64,000 nucleotides of DNA from JAEVLT01 sp964484065 (GCA_964484065.1 CAZAEW010000016.1:1-64000), one strand, 5' to 3'. Positions 1-9,115 are shown, numbered from the stretch's first letter. The notes: generated by a model not told the origin, from the letters alone. Numbers and translations are program-made.

Positions 1-31
1 ATGTTTTTATTGTTGACGTTTTTGTTTGTTT

Positions 32-47
32 AGTTTTCAAAGATCGA
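32..47 (-). promoter_or_regulatory. rRNA operon leader with boxA-like antitermination motif
   Basis: Read on the minus strand, this stretch gives GATCTTTGAAAACTA, the motif typical of Bacillus rRNA leaders just before 16S. It lies downstream of two good promoters and points off the left edge. The rRNA genes themselves are outside the window, so the operon is inferred. Confidence 0.7.
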
Positions 48-71
48 GTGTCGCTTAGAAGCGACTTTAAT

Positions 72-100
72 AATATACCATTTTTAAATCCTCACGTCAA
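72..100 (-). promoter_or_regulatory. rRNA operon promoter P2
   Basis: On the minus strand, TTGACG (95-100) is followed by a 17-bp spacer and TATATT (72-77), a near-consensus sigma-A promoter. It sits directly upstream of the boxA-like leader. In B. subtilis an rRNA operon also lies just beyond gyrA, in the same direction. Confidence 0.8.
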
Positions 101-155
101 CACTTTTTTTATTTGTTAAATAAAAAATAACAAATAAGAATTTGTCGACTTATTG

Positions 156-184
156 ATTATACCAGCATGTCTATATTTTTTCAA
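156..184 (-). promoter_or_regulatory. rRNA operon promoter P1
   Basis: On the minus strand, TTGAAA (179-184), a 17-bp spacer and a perfect TATAAT (156-161) form a second sigma-A promoter 84 bp upstream of P2. Tandem P1/P2 promoters are the usual arrangement for Bacillus rRNA operons. Confidence 0.75.
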
Positions 185-211
185 CAATTTTTTAATAGTC
201 ACTCAAGTAGT

Positions 212-1276
212 CTATGAGGATAGAAGCGATTCAATATAGATCTGACGGTTTCTGGATAGCTCGATAATTTCTCCTGTGTCAATTAAACGGATTAGCGGTC
301 TTATCGGCATTTTATCATCAACAAACAAAACCTCTGCAACTTTCCCATTAGAAAGGCGAATTTTATCACCTGTAGAATAATTGATCATGGCAGAAGTAAG
401 TACTTTAATGATATTAATATCAAATTTTCCAAAGCAATCCTCAAGAATCATCTCTAATACCTTGTAAGGGGACTGTTTGCTCCGATATAACCTTTCCGAA
501 GTCATCGCGTGGTAGATATCAGCAACAGCAATCATTTTTGCATACTGAGGAATTCCACTTTCTTTTTCACCTAATGGATACCCGCTTCCATCCAATCTCT
601 CGTGATGTTCCAGGATGGAAGTTTTGACATTCTCCCGCAAAATGGAAATATCCCGGACCATTTTATAGCTGAAAATAGGATGTTTTTTTACTTCCCTGTA
701 TTCATAGATAGTAAGGGAGGATTTTTTGCGAAGAATAGTAGGATTAATCTTTGCCATCCCGCAGTCAGCCAAACATCCGGCTAAAGCAGCCTGCAGCCAT
801 TCTCCTTTTTCTAAAGACATTTTTTTGCCAATAAACCCGCAGATCAGACCAACCGCAACTGGATGTTGATAAATATAGGTTTCCTTTGAGGAATAACGGT
901 GTATATCAAAAAGCTCCTGCGGGGCATTCTCCAGTTTTTCAAGGAGAGGAATTAATAAACCTCTTATTTTACTGATATTAACCGGCAATCCGGCCTGCCA
1001 ATTTTGAAATTCTTTTTTGAATTTATAAACGGACCTCAAAAAAAGGTCAGCAAAACCTAAAGCTTTTTCATCAACCTCAGGATCATTGTCATAAAAGGGC
1101 TCACCATTAACAAGTGTACTTTCTATTTCTACCTCTTGTATCAAAAAGGCTTTTAAAACATCAATATGCAAATGGGTAATGACCGTTTTTTTCGGAATAA
1201 TGGGGCGGTTAGTCTTGCTGAATATATCCTCGGAAAGGATGCAGCCTTCTTTTATTTCAAAGAGTTTAATACGCAA
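212..1276 (-). CDS. HD-GYP domain protein with altered metal site
   Basis: This is a 354-residue protein that starts at TTG with a GAGGTG ribosome-binding site 7 nt upstream. An N-terminal region of about 120 residues precedes an HD-GYP domain (roughly 130-310). The GYP signature HHERLDGSGYP is intact at 224-234, and His138 and His199 are present. The central His-Asp pair is LADCG, so His is replaced by Ala170 while Asp171 remains. The family hydrolyses cyclic di-GMP with a two- or three-metal centre, so activity may be reduced or lost. It lies downstream of gyrA, separated by a terminator, and upstream of an rRNA promoter. Its role here is unknown. Confidence 0.85.
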   Translation of the reverse strand: MRIKLFEIKEGCILSEDIFSKTNRPIIPKKTVITHLHIDVLKAFLIQEVEIESTLVNGEPFYDNDPEVDEKALGFADLFLRSVYKFKKEFQNWQAGLPVNISKIRGLLIPLLEKLENAPQELFDIHRYSSKETYIYQHPVAVGLICGFIGKKMSLEKGEWLQAALAGCLADCGMAKINPTILRKKSSLTIYEYREVKKHPIFSYKMVRDISILRENVKTSILEHHERLDGSGYPLGEKESGIPQYAKMIAVADIYHAMTSERLYRSKQSPYKVLEMILEDCFGKFDINIIKVLTSAMINYSTGDKIRLSNGKVAEVLFVDDKMPIRPLIRLIDTGEIIELSRNRQIYIESLLSS

Positions 1277-1323
1277 AGATCACACCTCAATTTTCGTATT
1301 TGTTCACTATAGGTCTATTTTAC

Positions 1324-1355
1324 CAAAAAAAGAGGAACACGGCTGTGCTCCTCTT
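1324..1355 (-). terminator. Terminator after gyrA
   Basis: An 11-bp stem with a 4-nt loop (1330-1355) is followed on the minus strand by a T run. It lies 14 bp past the gyrA stop codon. Confidence 0.8.
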
Positions 1356-1369
1356 AAAAAATTTCCAGT

Positions 1370-3874
1370 TTATTCGTTTGACTCTTCTTCGTTGCTTTCT
1401 GCAGTTTCCGGAGCTTCTTCAAAAGCTTCTTCAGAAGCCTCTTCTTCCTTTTCAACCTTCGCCACAGTAGCTACATATTCATTTTCATCTTTTAAGCTGA
1501 TTAATTTAACTCCAATTGTATTTCGCCCCATTGATGATATACCCTCAACCGCGAAACGGATCAGAACTCCGCCGGTCGTTATCAGCATGAGATCCTCTTC
1601 ACCGGTAACAGCTTTCATAGCGACTAATACACCATTTTTATCGGTAATATGACAAGTTTTGATTCCTTTACCGCCTCTGCCCTGGATTCGGTATTCAGAT
1701 GCCGGTGTCCGCTTTCCATATCCGTTGCTGGTCACAATCAAAATATCATTATTTTCTTCAAGGACTTCCATTCCAATTACTTCATCGCTCGGATCCAATG
1801 TAATTCCCTTAACGCCGGTAGCCGTTCTTCCCATTGAACGCACGTCTGTTTCCGGGAAGCGGATCAGCATTCCATCCTTCGTAGCAATGATGATCTCCTT
1901 TTCTCCATCAGTTAAACGGACGGAAATGAGTTCATCATCTTCGCGGAGATTTAAAGCAATTAGACCGTTGTTACGGATATTGGCAAAGGATGAAAGCGGA
2001 GAACGCTTGGAAATCCCTTGCTTTGTTGTAAAGAACAAGAACCAGTCGTCCACAAACTCCTCTACTGGAATAATTGCATTGACCCATTCACCTTTATCAA
2101 TTTCCAACAGGTTAATAATTGGGATTCCTTTTGCTGTACGGCTGAATTCCGGAATTTCATAACCTTTTAGACGGTATACTTTTCCCTTATTTGAGAAGAA
2201 GAGAATGGTGTCATGGGTGGATGTTGTGATTAGGTGTTCCACAAAGTCATCATCATGAGTTCCCATTCCTTGAATTCCGCGTCCGCCTCGTTTTTGCGAA
2301 CGATAGGTTGAGACAGGCAGCCGTTTAATATAGCCATTGTGAGTTAACGTAATGACAATATTCTCCCTTGGAATAAGATCCTCGTCTTCAATATTTTCAA
2401 TTCCGCCGGAAACGATTTCCGTCCTGCGCTTATCATTGAAGCGCTCTTTAATCTCAAGAAGCTCCTCACGGATGATTTCAAGAACTTTTTCCTCATCTGC
2501 CAAGATAGCCTTTAATTCAGCGATTAACTTGACTAAATTTTGATATTCTTCCTCAATTTTTTCTCTTTCTAAACCTGTTAACCTTTGCAAGCGCATATCC
2601 AGAATAGCCTGTGCTTGTTTCTCACTCAGATTAAACGTAGTCATTAATCCTTCTCGTGCTATGTCCGTTGTCTGAGAATTACGGATTAAATTAATGACTT
2701 CATCAAGGTGATCAAGAGCAACGCGCAAGCCCTCTAAAATATGTGCACGAGCTTCAGCTTTACGCAGTTCAAATTCTGTTCTTCGGCGAATAATCACTTT
2801 TTGATGATCTAAATAATAAACTAAGCATTGCTTAAGATTTAAAATCCGCGGATGTCCGTCTACGAGAGCTAATGTGTTAATTCCAAAGCTGGTTTGCAGG
2901 GCCGTTTGTTTATACAAATTATTTAGGAGAACATTTGCATTGGCATCCTTTCGCACCTCAATAACGATGCGCATCCCCCGGCGGTCGGATTCATCCCGAA
3001 GATCTGTAATTCCTTCAATTTTTTTGTCGCGGGCTAATTCTGCAATTTTTTCAATTAATTTTGCTTTATTTACTTGGTAGGGGATCTCATTAACAATGAT
3101 AACCTCTTTGCCATTTGCCTTTTGTTCAATTTCGACCTTTGCTCTAAGGGTTATCGACCCTCTGCCCGTTTCATAGGCTTTGCGAATCCCGCTCCGTCCA
3201 ATGATTTGTCCGCCAGTTGGGAAATCGGGGCCGGGGATGACCTCCATTAATTCTTGAATTGTTATCTCAGGATCATGGCTTACAGCTAATACTCCATCAA
3301 TAACCTCACCAAGCTGATGAGGAGGAATATTTGTTGCCATACCTACTGCAATTCCTGTTGTCCCATTAACTAAGAGGTTTGGAAATCTCGATGGCAGGAC
3401 AACCGGTTCCTTTTCCTCACCATCGTAGTTATCCTGATAATCAATTGTATCTTTGTTAATATCTCTTAATAATTCCATTGAAATTTTGGACATTCTTGAT
3501 TCTGTGTAACGCATTGCGGCAGCAGAATCGCCATCAACGGATCCAAAATTGCCATGACCGTCCACAAGCATATAGCGATAGTTAAAATCCTGCGCCATAC
3601 GGACCATTGTTTCATAGACTGCAGAATCACCATGGGGATGATACTTACCGATTACATCACCAACGATACGAGCAGATTTTTTATATGGTTTGTCCGCATG
3701 AATTCCAAGATCATGCATAGCATAAAGAATACGGCGATGCACAGGTTTTAGCCCGTCCCGTACATCTGGAAGGGCCCGGGAAACAATAACACTCATCGCA
3801 TAATCAAGAAAAGAGGACTTCATTTCCTGACTAATATTGATTTCTTTAATATGAGATTCCGGAGTTTCAGCCAT
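1370..3874 (-). CDS. gyrA: DNA gyrase subunit A
   Basis: An 834-residue type IIA topoisomerase subunit that cuts and rejoins DNA while GyrB hydrolyses ATP, introducing negative supercoils. The catalytic tyrosine is Tyr123 in the AAMRYTE motif. The quinolone-determining positions read Ser84 and Glu88, the sensitive-type residues. The GyrA box is present as QKRGGRG at the start of the C-terminal beta-pinwheel, which ends in an acidic Glu-rich tail. The start has a strong AAAGGAGG site. It follows gyrB in the same direction, with a terminator-like hairpin between them. Confidence 0.99.
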   Translation of the reverse strand: MAETPESHIKEINISQEMKSSFLDYAMSVIVSRALPDVRDGLKPVHRRILYAMHDLGIHADKPYKKSARIVGDVIGKYHPHGDSAVYETMVRMAQDFNYRYMLVDGHGNFGSVDGDSAAAMRYTESRMSKISMELLRDINKDTIDYQDNYDGEEKEPVVLPSRFPNLLVNGTTGIAVGMATNIPPHQLGEVIDGVLAVSHDPEITIQELMEVIPGPDFPTGGQIIGRSGIRKAYETGRGSITLRAKVEIEQKANGKEVIIVNEIPYQVNKAKLIEKIAELARDKKIEGITDLRDESDRRGMRIVIEVRKDANANVLLNNLYKQTALQTSFGINTLALVDGHPRILNLKQCLVYYLDHQKVIIRRRTEFELRKAEARAHILEGLRVALDHLDEVINLIRNSQTTDIAREGLMTTFNLSEKQAQAILDMRLQRLTGLEREKIEEEYQNLVKLIAELKAILADEEKVLEIIREELLEIKERFNDKRRTEIVSGGIENIEDEDLIPRENIVITLTHNGYIKRLPVSTYRSQKRGGRGIQGMGTHDDDFVEHLITTSTHDTILFFSNKGKVYRLKGYEIPEFSRTAKGIPIINLLEIDKGEWVNAIIPVEEFVDDWFLFFTTKQGISKRSPLSSFANIRNNGLIALNLREDDELISVRLTDGEKEIIIATKDGMLIRFPETDVRSMGRTATGVKGITLDPSDEVIGMEVLEENNDILIVTSNGYGKRTPASEYRIQGRGGKGIKTCHITDKNGVLVAMKAVTGEEDLMLITTGGVLIRFAVEGISSMGRNTIGVKLISLKDENEYVATVAKVEKEEEASEEAFEEAPETAESNEEESNE

Positions 3875-3932
3875 ATTTTTTACCTCCTTTTTAGATGGTA
3901 GTAGCCTGGATTATCAATTGTTTGGTTTAGCT

Positions 3933-3961
3933 AAAAAGAAAAAGGAGGATAGTGGTCCTCC
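3933..3961 (-). terminator. Terminator-like hairpin between gyrB and gyrA
   Basis: On the minus strand a 6-bp stem GGAGGA/TCCTCC with a 6-nt loop is followed by TTTTTCTTTTT. It may reduce read-through from gyrB, which would give gyrA its own promoter or partial coupling. Confidence 0.6.
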
Positions 3962-4044
3962 CTCTACCCTTAATCTTTGAAATTTGCCCGCTTTTAGCAA
4001 GTAAGAGGCATCGCCTGCTATCAAAAGAGAGCAACTTCCTTTTT

Positions 4045-5973
4045 CTATATATCAAGATTTTTTACATACTTAGCGTTTTCTTCAATGAAGTTTCGGCGCG
4101 GCTCAACTTTGTCGCCCATTAACATTTCGAATGTTTCATCTGCTTCAATCGCATCTTCAAGATTAACCTGAAGCATTGTTCTGGTCGATGGATCCATCGT
4201 CGTTTCCCATAATTGCTCCGGATTCATTTCACCTAAACCTTTATAGCGCTGAATATTCGGCTTTGGCTGACTCGGAAGTTCTTTAAAAATCCGGTCCAGT
4301 TCCTTGTCATTATAGGCATACTCAATCCGTTTTCCTTGTTGCACTTTATAAAGCGGCGGCTGGGCAATATAAACATAACCCGCCTCTAAAATCTTTCTCA
4401 TATAGCGATAGAAAAAGGTTAAGAGGAGTGTTCGGATATGAGCTCCATCTACGTCTGCATCTGTCATAATAACTACTTTATGATAACGCGCTTTCGAAAT
4501 ATCAAAATCCTCACCGATCCCAGTTCCAATAGCTGTAATCATGGCTCTAACTTCATTATTGGAGAGAATCCTATCTAAACGTGCTTTTTCAACGTTAAGA
4601 ATTTTCCCTCTCAGCGGTAAAATGGCCTGGAAGTGACGGTCACGTCCCTGCTTAGCTGAACCGCCTGCCGAGTCCCCCTCAACGATATATATTTCACTTT
4701 CGGAAGGATCTTTCGAAGAACAGTCTGCTAACTTTCCAGGTAAACTTGAAACCTCCAAGGCACTTTTTCTGCGCGTTAATTCTCTTGCCTTTTTGGCAGC
4801 CATTCTGGCCCGTGCGGCCATTAGTCCTTTCTCCACAATCTTTTTGGCCACTACGGGGTTTTCCATTAAAAACTTTTCAAAATGATTGGAGAATACTGTA
4901 TCCGTTATTGTTCTTACCTCAGAGTTCCCTAACTTTGTTTTGGTTTGACCTTCAAATTGGGGATCCGGATGTTTTACAGAAATAATGGCAGTTAGTCCTT
5001 CACGAACATCTTCACCGGAAAGATTGGTCTCATTTTCTTTAATAATCCCATTTTTTCTGGCATAATCATTAATTACTCTTGTTAAAGCCGCCTTAAAGCC
5101 TGATTCATGAGTTCCGCCCTCGTAAGTGTGAATATTATTAGCAAAGGAATAAATACTTTCCGTATAACCTTCGTTATATTGAAGAGCTACTTCTAATGAG
5201 ATGCCATCCCGTTCACCCTCTAAATAAATCGGTTCATCATGAATCACTTCTTTTGTCCGATTTAAATGTTCAACATAGGATTTGATACCGCCCTCGTAGT
5301 GGTATTCATTTTGTTTATTTTCAACCCGCTTATCTTCAATCGAAATATTGATGCCTTTATTTAAAAAAGCAAGTTCACGAATCCGAGTTGCGAGTGTATC
5401 ATACTCAAATTCGAGAGTTTCTGTAAAAATTTCCCCATCCGGTACAAAATGGGTGGTGGTGCCGGTATAGTCTGTGGTGCCGACAACTTTTAGGTCTTCC
5501 ACTGGAACGCCGCGTTCATATTTTTGATAATAAATATTCCCATCTCTATGAACGTAAACCTCCAGCTCTTTTGACAAGGCATTAACAACCGAAGCACCTA
5601 CACCATGAAGACCGCCGGAAACCTTGTATCCGCCGCCGCCAAATTTTCCTCCGGCATGGAGAACAGTCATGATTACTTCGACAGCCGGTCTTCCCATTTT
5701 TTCTTGAATACCGACAGGGATACCGCGGCCGTTATCTTTAACGGTGATACTGTTATCCTTTTCAATAATGACCCTTATTTTATCGCAGTACCCGGCTAAG
5801 GCCTCATCAATACTGTTATCAACGATTTCCCAAACCAGATGATGGAGTCCTTTTCCGCTCGTAGATCCGATATACATACCCGGACGCTTCCTGACTGCCT
5901 CCAAGCCTTCGAGTACCTGTATTTGATTGGCATCATATGCTTGTTCTTGAAACTCTTTTTGTTCCATTGTCAA
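4045..5973 (-). CDS. gyrB: DNA gyrase subunit B
   Basis: The ATPase subunit of DNA gyrase, about 640 residues. The GHKL ATP site is visible as EIVDNSIDEA, DNGRGIP and GLHGVGASVVNA. The TOPRIM metal site is EGDSAGG near 432-438 and DADVDG near 505. The start is uncertain by two codons. The TTG used here lies 7 nt from an AGGTG site, while an in-frame ATG at 5967 would be 13 nt away and gives the usual MEQ start of homologues. It lies in the recF-remB-gyrB-gyrA order seen in all Bacillus. Confidence 0.98.
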   Translation of the reverse strand: MTMEQKEFQEQAYDANQIQVLEGLEAVRKRPGMYIGSTSGKGLHHLVWEIVDNSIDEALAGYCDKIRVIIEKDNSITVKDNGRGIPVGIQEKMGRPAVEVIMTVLHAGGKFGGGGYKVSGGLHGVGASVVNALSKELEVYVHRDGNIYYQKYERGVPVEDLKVVGTTDYTGTTTHFVPDGEIFTETLEFEYDTLATRIRELAFLNKGINISIEDKRVENKQNEYHYEGGIKSYVEHLNRTKEVIHDEPIYLEGERDGISLEVALQYNEGYTESIYSFANNIHTYEGGTHESGFKAALTRVINDYARKNGIIKENETNLSGEDVREGLTAIISVKHPDPQFEGQTKTKLGNSEVRTITDTVFSNHFEKFLMENPVVAKKIVEKGLMAARARMAAKKARELTRRKSALEVSSLPGKLADCSSKDPSESEIYIVEGDSAGGSAKQGRDRHFQAILPLRGKILNVEKARLDRILSNNEVRAMITAIGTGIGEDFDISKARYHKVVIMTDADVDGAHIRTLLLTFFYRYMRKILEAGYVYIAQPPLYKVQQGKRIEYAYNDKELDRIFKELPSQPKPNIQRYKGLGEMNPEQLWETTMDPSTRTMLQVNLEDAIEADETFEMLMGDKVEPRRNFIEENAKYVKNLDI

Positions 5974-6080
5974 TTAGGTTCACCTGCACTCTCTTTACAG
6001 AAATAATCGTTTGTATAGTGAATTAAGAAAGTATAAATATTTAGACTTGAAGAATTCTCTGGGCTGCTTCCGAATTTCTA

Positions 6081-6329
6081 TTAAAAATCTTGTATATTCA
6101 TGGAATTTGAGCGCTTTTTTAACGTTCCTGAAGCAAAAGGGGACAAATAAATCCGGTCGGTAGTAATCACAATCGACTTAAATGATTTTTTTGCTAAGTT
6201 AATTAAGCATCCTTCTTTATGCTTTAAAAACTCTTTTACTAATGGCGAAGAACTGCCGCTCTCTTTATCCAAGATCGCAATAATATCCTTCAACTTAACA
6301 TTAGCATCTTCCCCAATATGAATATACAT
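6081..6329 (-). CDS. remB: Extracellular matrix regulator RemB (DUF370)
   Basis: An 82-residue protein of the RemA/RemB family, called YaaB in B. subtilis, where it is linked to biofilm matrix gene control. It starts MYIHIGED and contains KSIVITTDRIYLSPFASGTL, very close to B. subtilis YaaB. It sits 9 bp after recF and about 107 bp before gyrB, the normal position. Unlike RemA, the DNA-binding role of RemB is less well established, so the detailed function is inferred from the family. Confidence 0.93.
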   Translation of the reverse strand: MYIHIGEDANVKLKDIIAILDKESGSSSPLVKEFLKHKEGCLINLAKKSFKSIVITTDRIYLSPFASGTLKKRSNSMNIQDF

Positions 6330-6338
6330 GGATTCACC

Positions 6339-7457
6339 TCAATTAACTTTATTAATCATCCCAGACGTTACTTCAAAGGTGGAAGCATCTTTTAATGTTT
6401 GATGATCAATTCCATCAACACTAGTTGTTGTTACAAAGGTTTGTACCTTTCCTTGAATCGTATTAAGCAAGTGGGATTGCCGGTAATCGTCCAATTCTGA
6501 TAAAACATCATCAAGCAACAGAATAGGGTACTCTTTCATTTCGGAATAAATCAATTCAATTTCGGCAAGTTTAACGGACAAGGCAGTTGTCCGCTGCTGA
6601 CCTTGTGAGCCAAATGTCTGTACATCTCGATCATTAACAAAAAACTGTAAATCATCCCGATGCGGACCAAACATGGTTGTTCCGCGCTCAATTTCTCTGG
6701 ATTTCACCTTACTGAATTTTTCCTCAAAAGACACTACCATTTTCGACAATTCCTGGGATTCTAATACATCTGCCGATGGTTTATAATCAATTCTTAATGT
6801 CTCCAATCCCCTTGAAATGCCTTTATGGATTGGCTGTGCCCAGTTTTCAAGCAAGCGCAAAAATTCAAATCGTCTTTTAACAATTTTGACAGCCATTTGA
6901 ATAAACTGTTCCGTCAATATCTCCAGTACCGCAAGATCGGTTTGCTTTTTCATTTGCAGCATTTTTAAATAATGATTTCGCTGGTGAAGTATTTTTTGAT
7001 ATTGGCTCATATCATGTAAATAAATAGGGGACACTTGGCCAATTTCCATATCAATAAATCGGCGTCTCACTTGAGGGCTTCCTTTTACGAGATGAAGATC
7101 TTCCGGTGCAAACATGACAACATTCATGTTCCCGACATATTGACTTAATTTTTGCTGCTCTATATGATTGCACTTTGCTTTTTTTCCCTTTTTTGAAATA
7201 ATCAGCTGCATCGGCAAAGGCCCGTATTGTTTTTGGATTCTCCCTTCTATTTTAGCATAATCCGCGTCCCAGCGAATAAGTTCTTTATCATTCGATGTCC
7301 GATGGGATTTAGCCATGGCCAAAACATAGATGGATTCCATCACATTTGTTTTCCCTTGAGCATTCTCACCTAAAATAACATTCACTTTATTTTCAAAAGA
7401 GATGTTTAATTCCTTATAATTTCGATAATTATTTAATGATAATTGCTCAATATGCAT
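6339..7457 (-). CDS. recF: DNA replication and repair protein RecF
   Basis: An SMC-like ATPase that helps load RecA at gaps and supports replication restart. Walker A is GENAQGKT (residues 30-37), the signature motif is in FGSQGQQRTTALS, and Walker B is ILLLDDVLSELD. The frame is open for 11 more codons upstream, but the start chosen is the ATG of MHIEQLSLNNYRNY, the conserved family N-terminus. This makes recF overlap the end of yaaA by 11 bp, with an AGG site inside yaaA. The length of 372 residues is typical. Confidence 0.97.
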   Translation of the reverse strand: MHIEQLSLNNYRNYKELNISFENKVNVILGENAQGKTNVMESIYVLAMAKSHRTSNDKELIRWDADYAKIEGRIQKQYGPLPMQLIISKKGKKAKCNHIEQQKLSQYVGNMNVVMFAPEDLHLVKGSPQVRRRFIDMEIGQVSPIYLHDMSQYQKILHQRNHYLKMLQMKKQTDLAVLEILTEQFIQMAVKIVKRRFEFLRLLENWAQPIHKGISRGLETLRIDYKPSADVLESQELSKMVVSFEEKFSKVKSREIERGTTMFGPHRDDLQFFVNDRDVQTFGSQGQQRTTALSVKLAEIELIYSEMKEYPILLLDDVLSELDDYRQSHLLNTIQGKVQTFVTTTSVDGIDHQTLKDASTFEVTSGMINKVN

Positions 7458-7689
7458 TCTTCGTAACCTGTACAATGATAAATTCACCAAAGCCCGGAAT
7501 CTTTACCTTATCACCGTGATAAAGCTTTCTTCCTCTTCTTTGGTCTTGTTCTTCATTGATAAAAACGTCATGTTCACTTAAAAACCATTTTGCCATTCCG
7601 CCTGTCTGGATGACATCAGCCAGTTTAAGAAATTGCCCCAGTGTAATAAAATCAGTTTCCACTTTTATTTCTATTGGCATCATTTTCAC
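7447..7689 (-). CDS. yaaA: S4 domain protein YaaA (RlbA)
   Basis: An 80-residue protein consisting of an S4 RNA-binding domain, with GGMAKWFLSEHDVFINEE and RGRKLYHGDKVKI visible. B. subtilis YaaA, also named RlbA, occupies the same place between dnaN and recF and is thought to act in ribosome biogenesis. A second possible ATG start lies two codons downstream. The gene is translationally coupled to recF through an 11-bp overlap. Confidence 0.93.
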   Translation of the reverse strand: MKMMPIEIKVETDFITLGQFLKLADVIQTGGMAKWFLSEHDVFINEEQDQRRGRKLYHGDKVKIPGFGEFIIVQVTKNAY

Positions 7690-7759
7690 TCATTTCTAAA
7701 ATGGTCTCTAAAATTTTATTGTACTAAATAATTTCCATTGTTACAAAAAAAATTTCAGG

Positions 7760-7792
7760 AAAAGCAAAACAAGCTGCCATTTCGGGCAGCCT
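7760..7792 (-). terminator. Terminator after dnaN
   Basis: On the minus strand an 8-bp GC-rich stem (7771-7778 with 7785-7792, one G-T pair, 6-nt loop) is followed by GTTTTGCTTTT. It separates dnaN from yaaA-recF. Confidence 0.6.
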
Positions 7793-7798
7793 GGTTTT

Positions 7799-8935
7799 TT
7801 AATAAGTTCTAACAGGTAGAATCAACTGAAGTGTTGTTTCGTCCTCAAGAGGACGGATTACAAACGGACGCATCGCTCCCGTAAAGTTAATTTTGATGTC
7901 AGTACCTTCCAGTGCCTTTAGGGCATCCATCATAAACTTGGCACTAAAAGAAATTTTTAATTCTTCACCTTCAATAGACCCGCTCTGAACTTCTTCGACA
8001 ACTTTCCCAATTTCCGGTGTATTGGAGGAAATTTCAATATGATCGTTTTCAATCGTTGATAATTTGACGACGTTATTTCTTCCTTCACGTGCGAGAAGGG
8101 AAGCACGGTCAATAGCATGGAGAAAATCTTTTGTATTTACAATGACATCCGTTTTACTGTCACTCGGGATCAGTCTGGATGTATCAGGATAACTTCCTTC
8201 TAATAATCTTGAGAAAAATAACAAATGCTTTGTTTTAAATAAAACTTGGTTTTCCGTAATAATAATATCAATCAATTCATTTGTATCATCGAGTATTTTA
8301 CTTAATTCATTTAAACTTTTTCCCGGAATAACCACATTATAATTTCCGCCGTTTTCCGACTCGATATTGGCCCGTCTTAAAGCCAGACGGTGGCTGTCTG
8401 TTGCAATACAGGTCAATTCAGTATTTTCAACTTTCCAGTTGACACCTGTCAACACCGGCCGTGTTTCTGAGGTGGACACTGCAAAAACAGTTTGGCGGAT
8501 CATGGCTTTTAGTAAGTCTGCAGCAATTTGGAATTTATTATCTTCTTCCACTTGCGGCAAGTGAGGGTATTCCTCTGCATCAAGACCGTTTAAATTAAAT
8601 TCTGATTTTCCGGAGCGAATATTCGTTTGTAAATGATTTAAGACCTCAATCTCAACAAAATCTGTCGGTAATTTTTTTACAATTTCACTAAAAAATCGGG
8701 CATTCAGGACGATTGAACCGGTTTCCTTTATTTCAACAATTTCGTCACCGGCTTCTTCCTTTGGAATGAATGATTGAATCGAAATGTCAGAGTCGCTTCC
8801 TGTTAATGTTACACCTTCGTTTGATACTGATATTTTGATTCCAGTAAGAATCGGGATCGTTGTTCTGGATGTCACAGCTTTCATAACATCTTGAACACTT
8901 CGAACCAAATAATCCCGTTGGATAATAAATTTCAT
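7799..8935 (-). CDS. dnaN: DNA polymerase III sliding clamp (beta subunit)
   Basis: The ring-shaped processivity clamp for DNA polymerase III, also used by repair enzymes and by YabA-type control of DnaA. The start is set at the ATG of MKFIIQRDYLVRSVQDVMKAV, with a GGAGG site 8 nt upstream, which gives 378 residues, the exact B. subtilis length. The frame is open further upstream but that part is not conserved. The C-terminus LILPVRTY is the family end. The gene follows dnaA across the oriC unwinding region. Confidence 0.98.
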   Translation of the reverse strand: MKFIIQRDYLVRSVQDVMKAVTSRTTIPILTGIKISVSNEGVTLTGSDSDISIQSFIPKEEAGDEIVEIKETGSIVLNARFFSEIVKKLPTDFVEIEVLNHLQTNIRSGKSEFNLNGLDAEEYPHLPQVEEDNKFQIAADLLKAMIRQTVFAVSTSETRPVLTGVNWKVENTELTCIATDSHRLALRRANIESENGGNYNVVIPGKSLNELSKILDDTNELIDIIITENQVLFKTKHLLFFSRLLEGSYPDTSRLIPSDSKTDVIVNTKDFLHAIDRASLLAREGRNNVVKLSTIENDHIEISSNTPEIGKVVEEVQSGSIEGEELKISFSAKFMMDALKALEGTDIKINFTGAMRPFVIRPLEDETTLQLILPVRTY

Positions 8936-8965
8936 TTTGAGATCCTCCGTTTGTGCATATTTTTT

Positions 8966-9038
8966 TAGCAGTAACATATACTAATAAGTTTTAAAAAAAT
9001 AGTAGAAGTACTAGTAGGGCCTGTTGATTTGTGGATAA
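8966..9038. other. oriC unwinding region: AT-rich stretch, DnaA-trio and DnaA box
   Basis: Between dnaA and dnaN there is an AT-rich stretch (about 8966-8999). It is followed by consecutive 3-mers TAG TAG AAG TAC TAG TAG (9000-9017), a GC-rich GGCC, and an exact DnaA box, TGTGGATAA, at 9030-9038. This order (duplex-unwinding element, trio repeats, GC patch, box) matches the B. subtilis basal unwinding system, in which DnaA loads onto one strand along the trios. Confidence 0.8.
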
Positions 9039-9058
9039 CTAATAGTAGTTAAAGGAAA

Positions 9059-9088
9059 CACAGTCTATCCACATGTGGATAGACTGTG
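9059..9088. repeat. 30-bp perfect palindrome made of two abutting DnaA boxes
   Basis: The two arms, 9059-9073 and 9074-9088, are exact reverse complements with no spacer. Each arm contains a one-mismatch DnaA box (CTATCCACA at 9065-9073 and its complement at 9074-9082). It lies 27 bp past the dnaA stop codon. No T run follows, so it is more likely a DnaA-binding site than a terminator. Confidence 0.8.
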
Positions 9089-9115
9089 CATAAACTAGTC
9101 TGAGTTATTAACAAA

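Noticed and set aside
1659..2162. Plus-strand reading frames of 150-170 codons opposite gyrA
   Set aside because: They lie wholly inside gyrA, have no ribosome-binding site, and their composition is what the opposite strand of gyrA gives.
3771..3784. Possible Noc-binding site around a CCCGGGAAA in gyrA
   Set aside because: Only one half matches the palindromic consensus ATTTCCCGGGAAAT; too weak to list.
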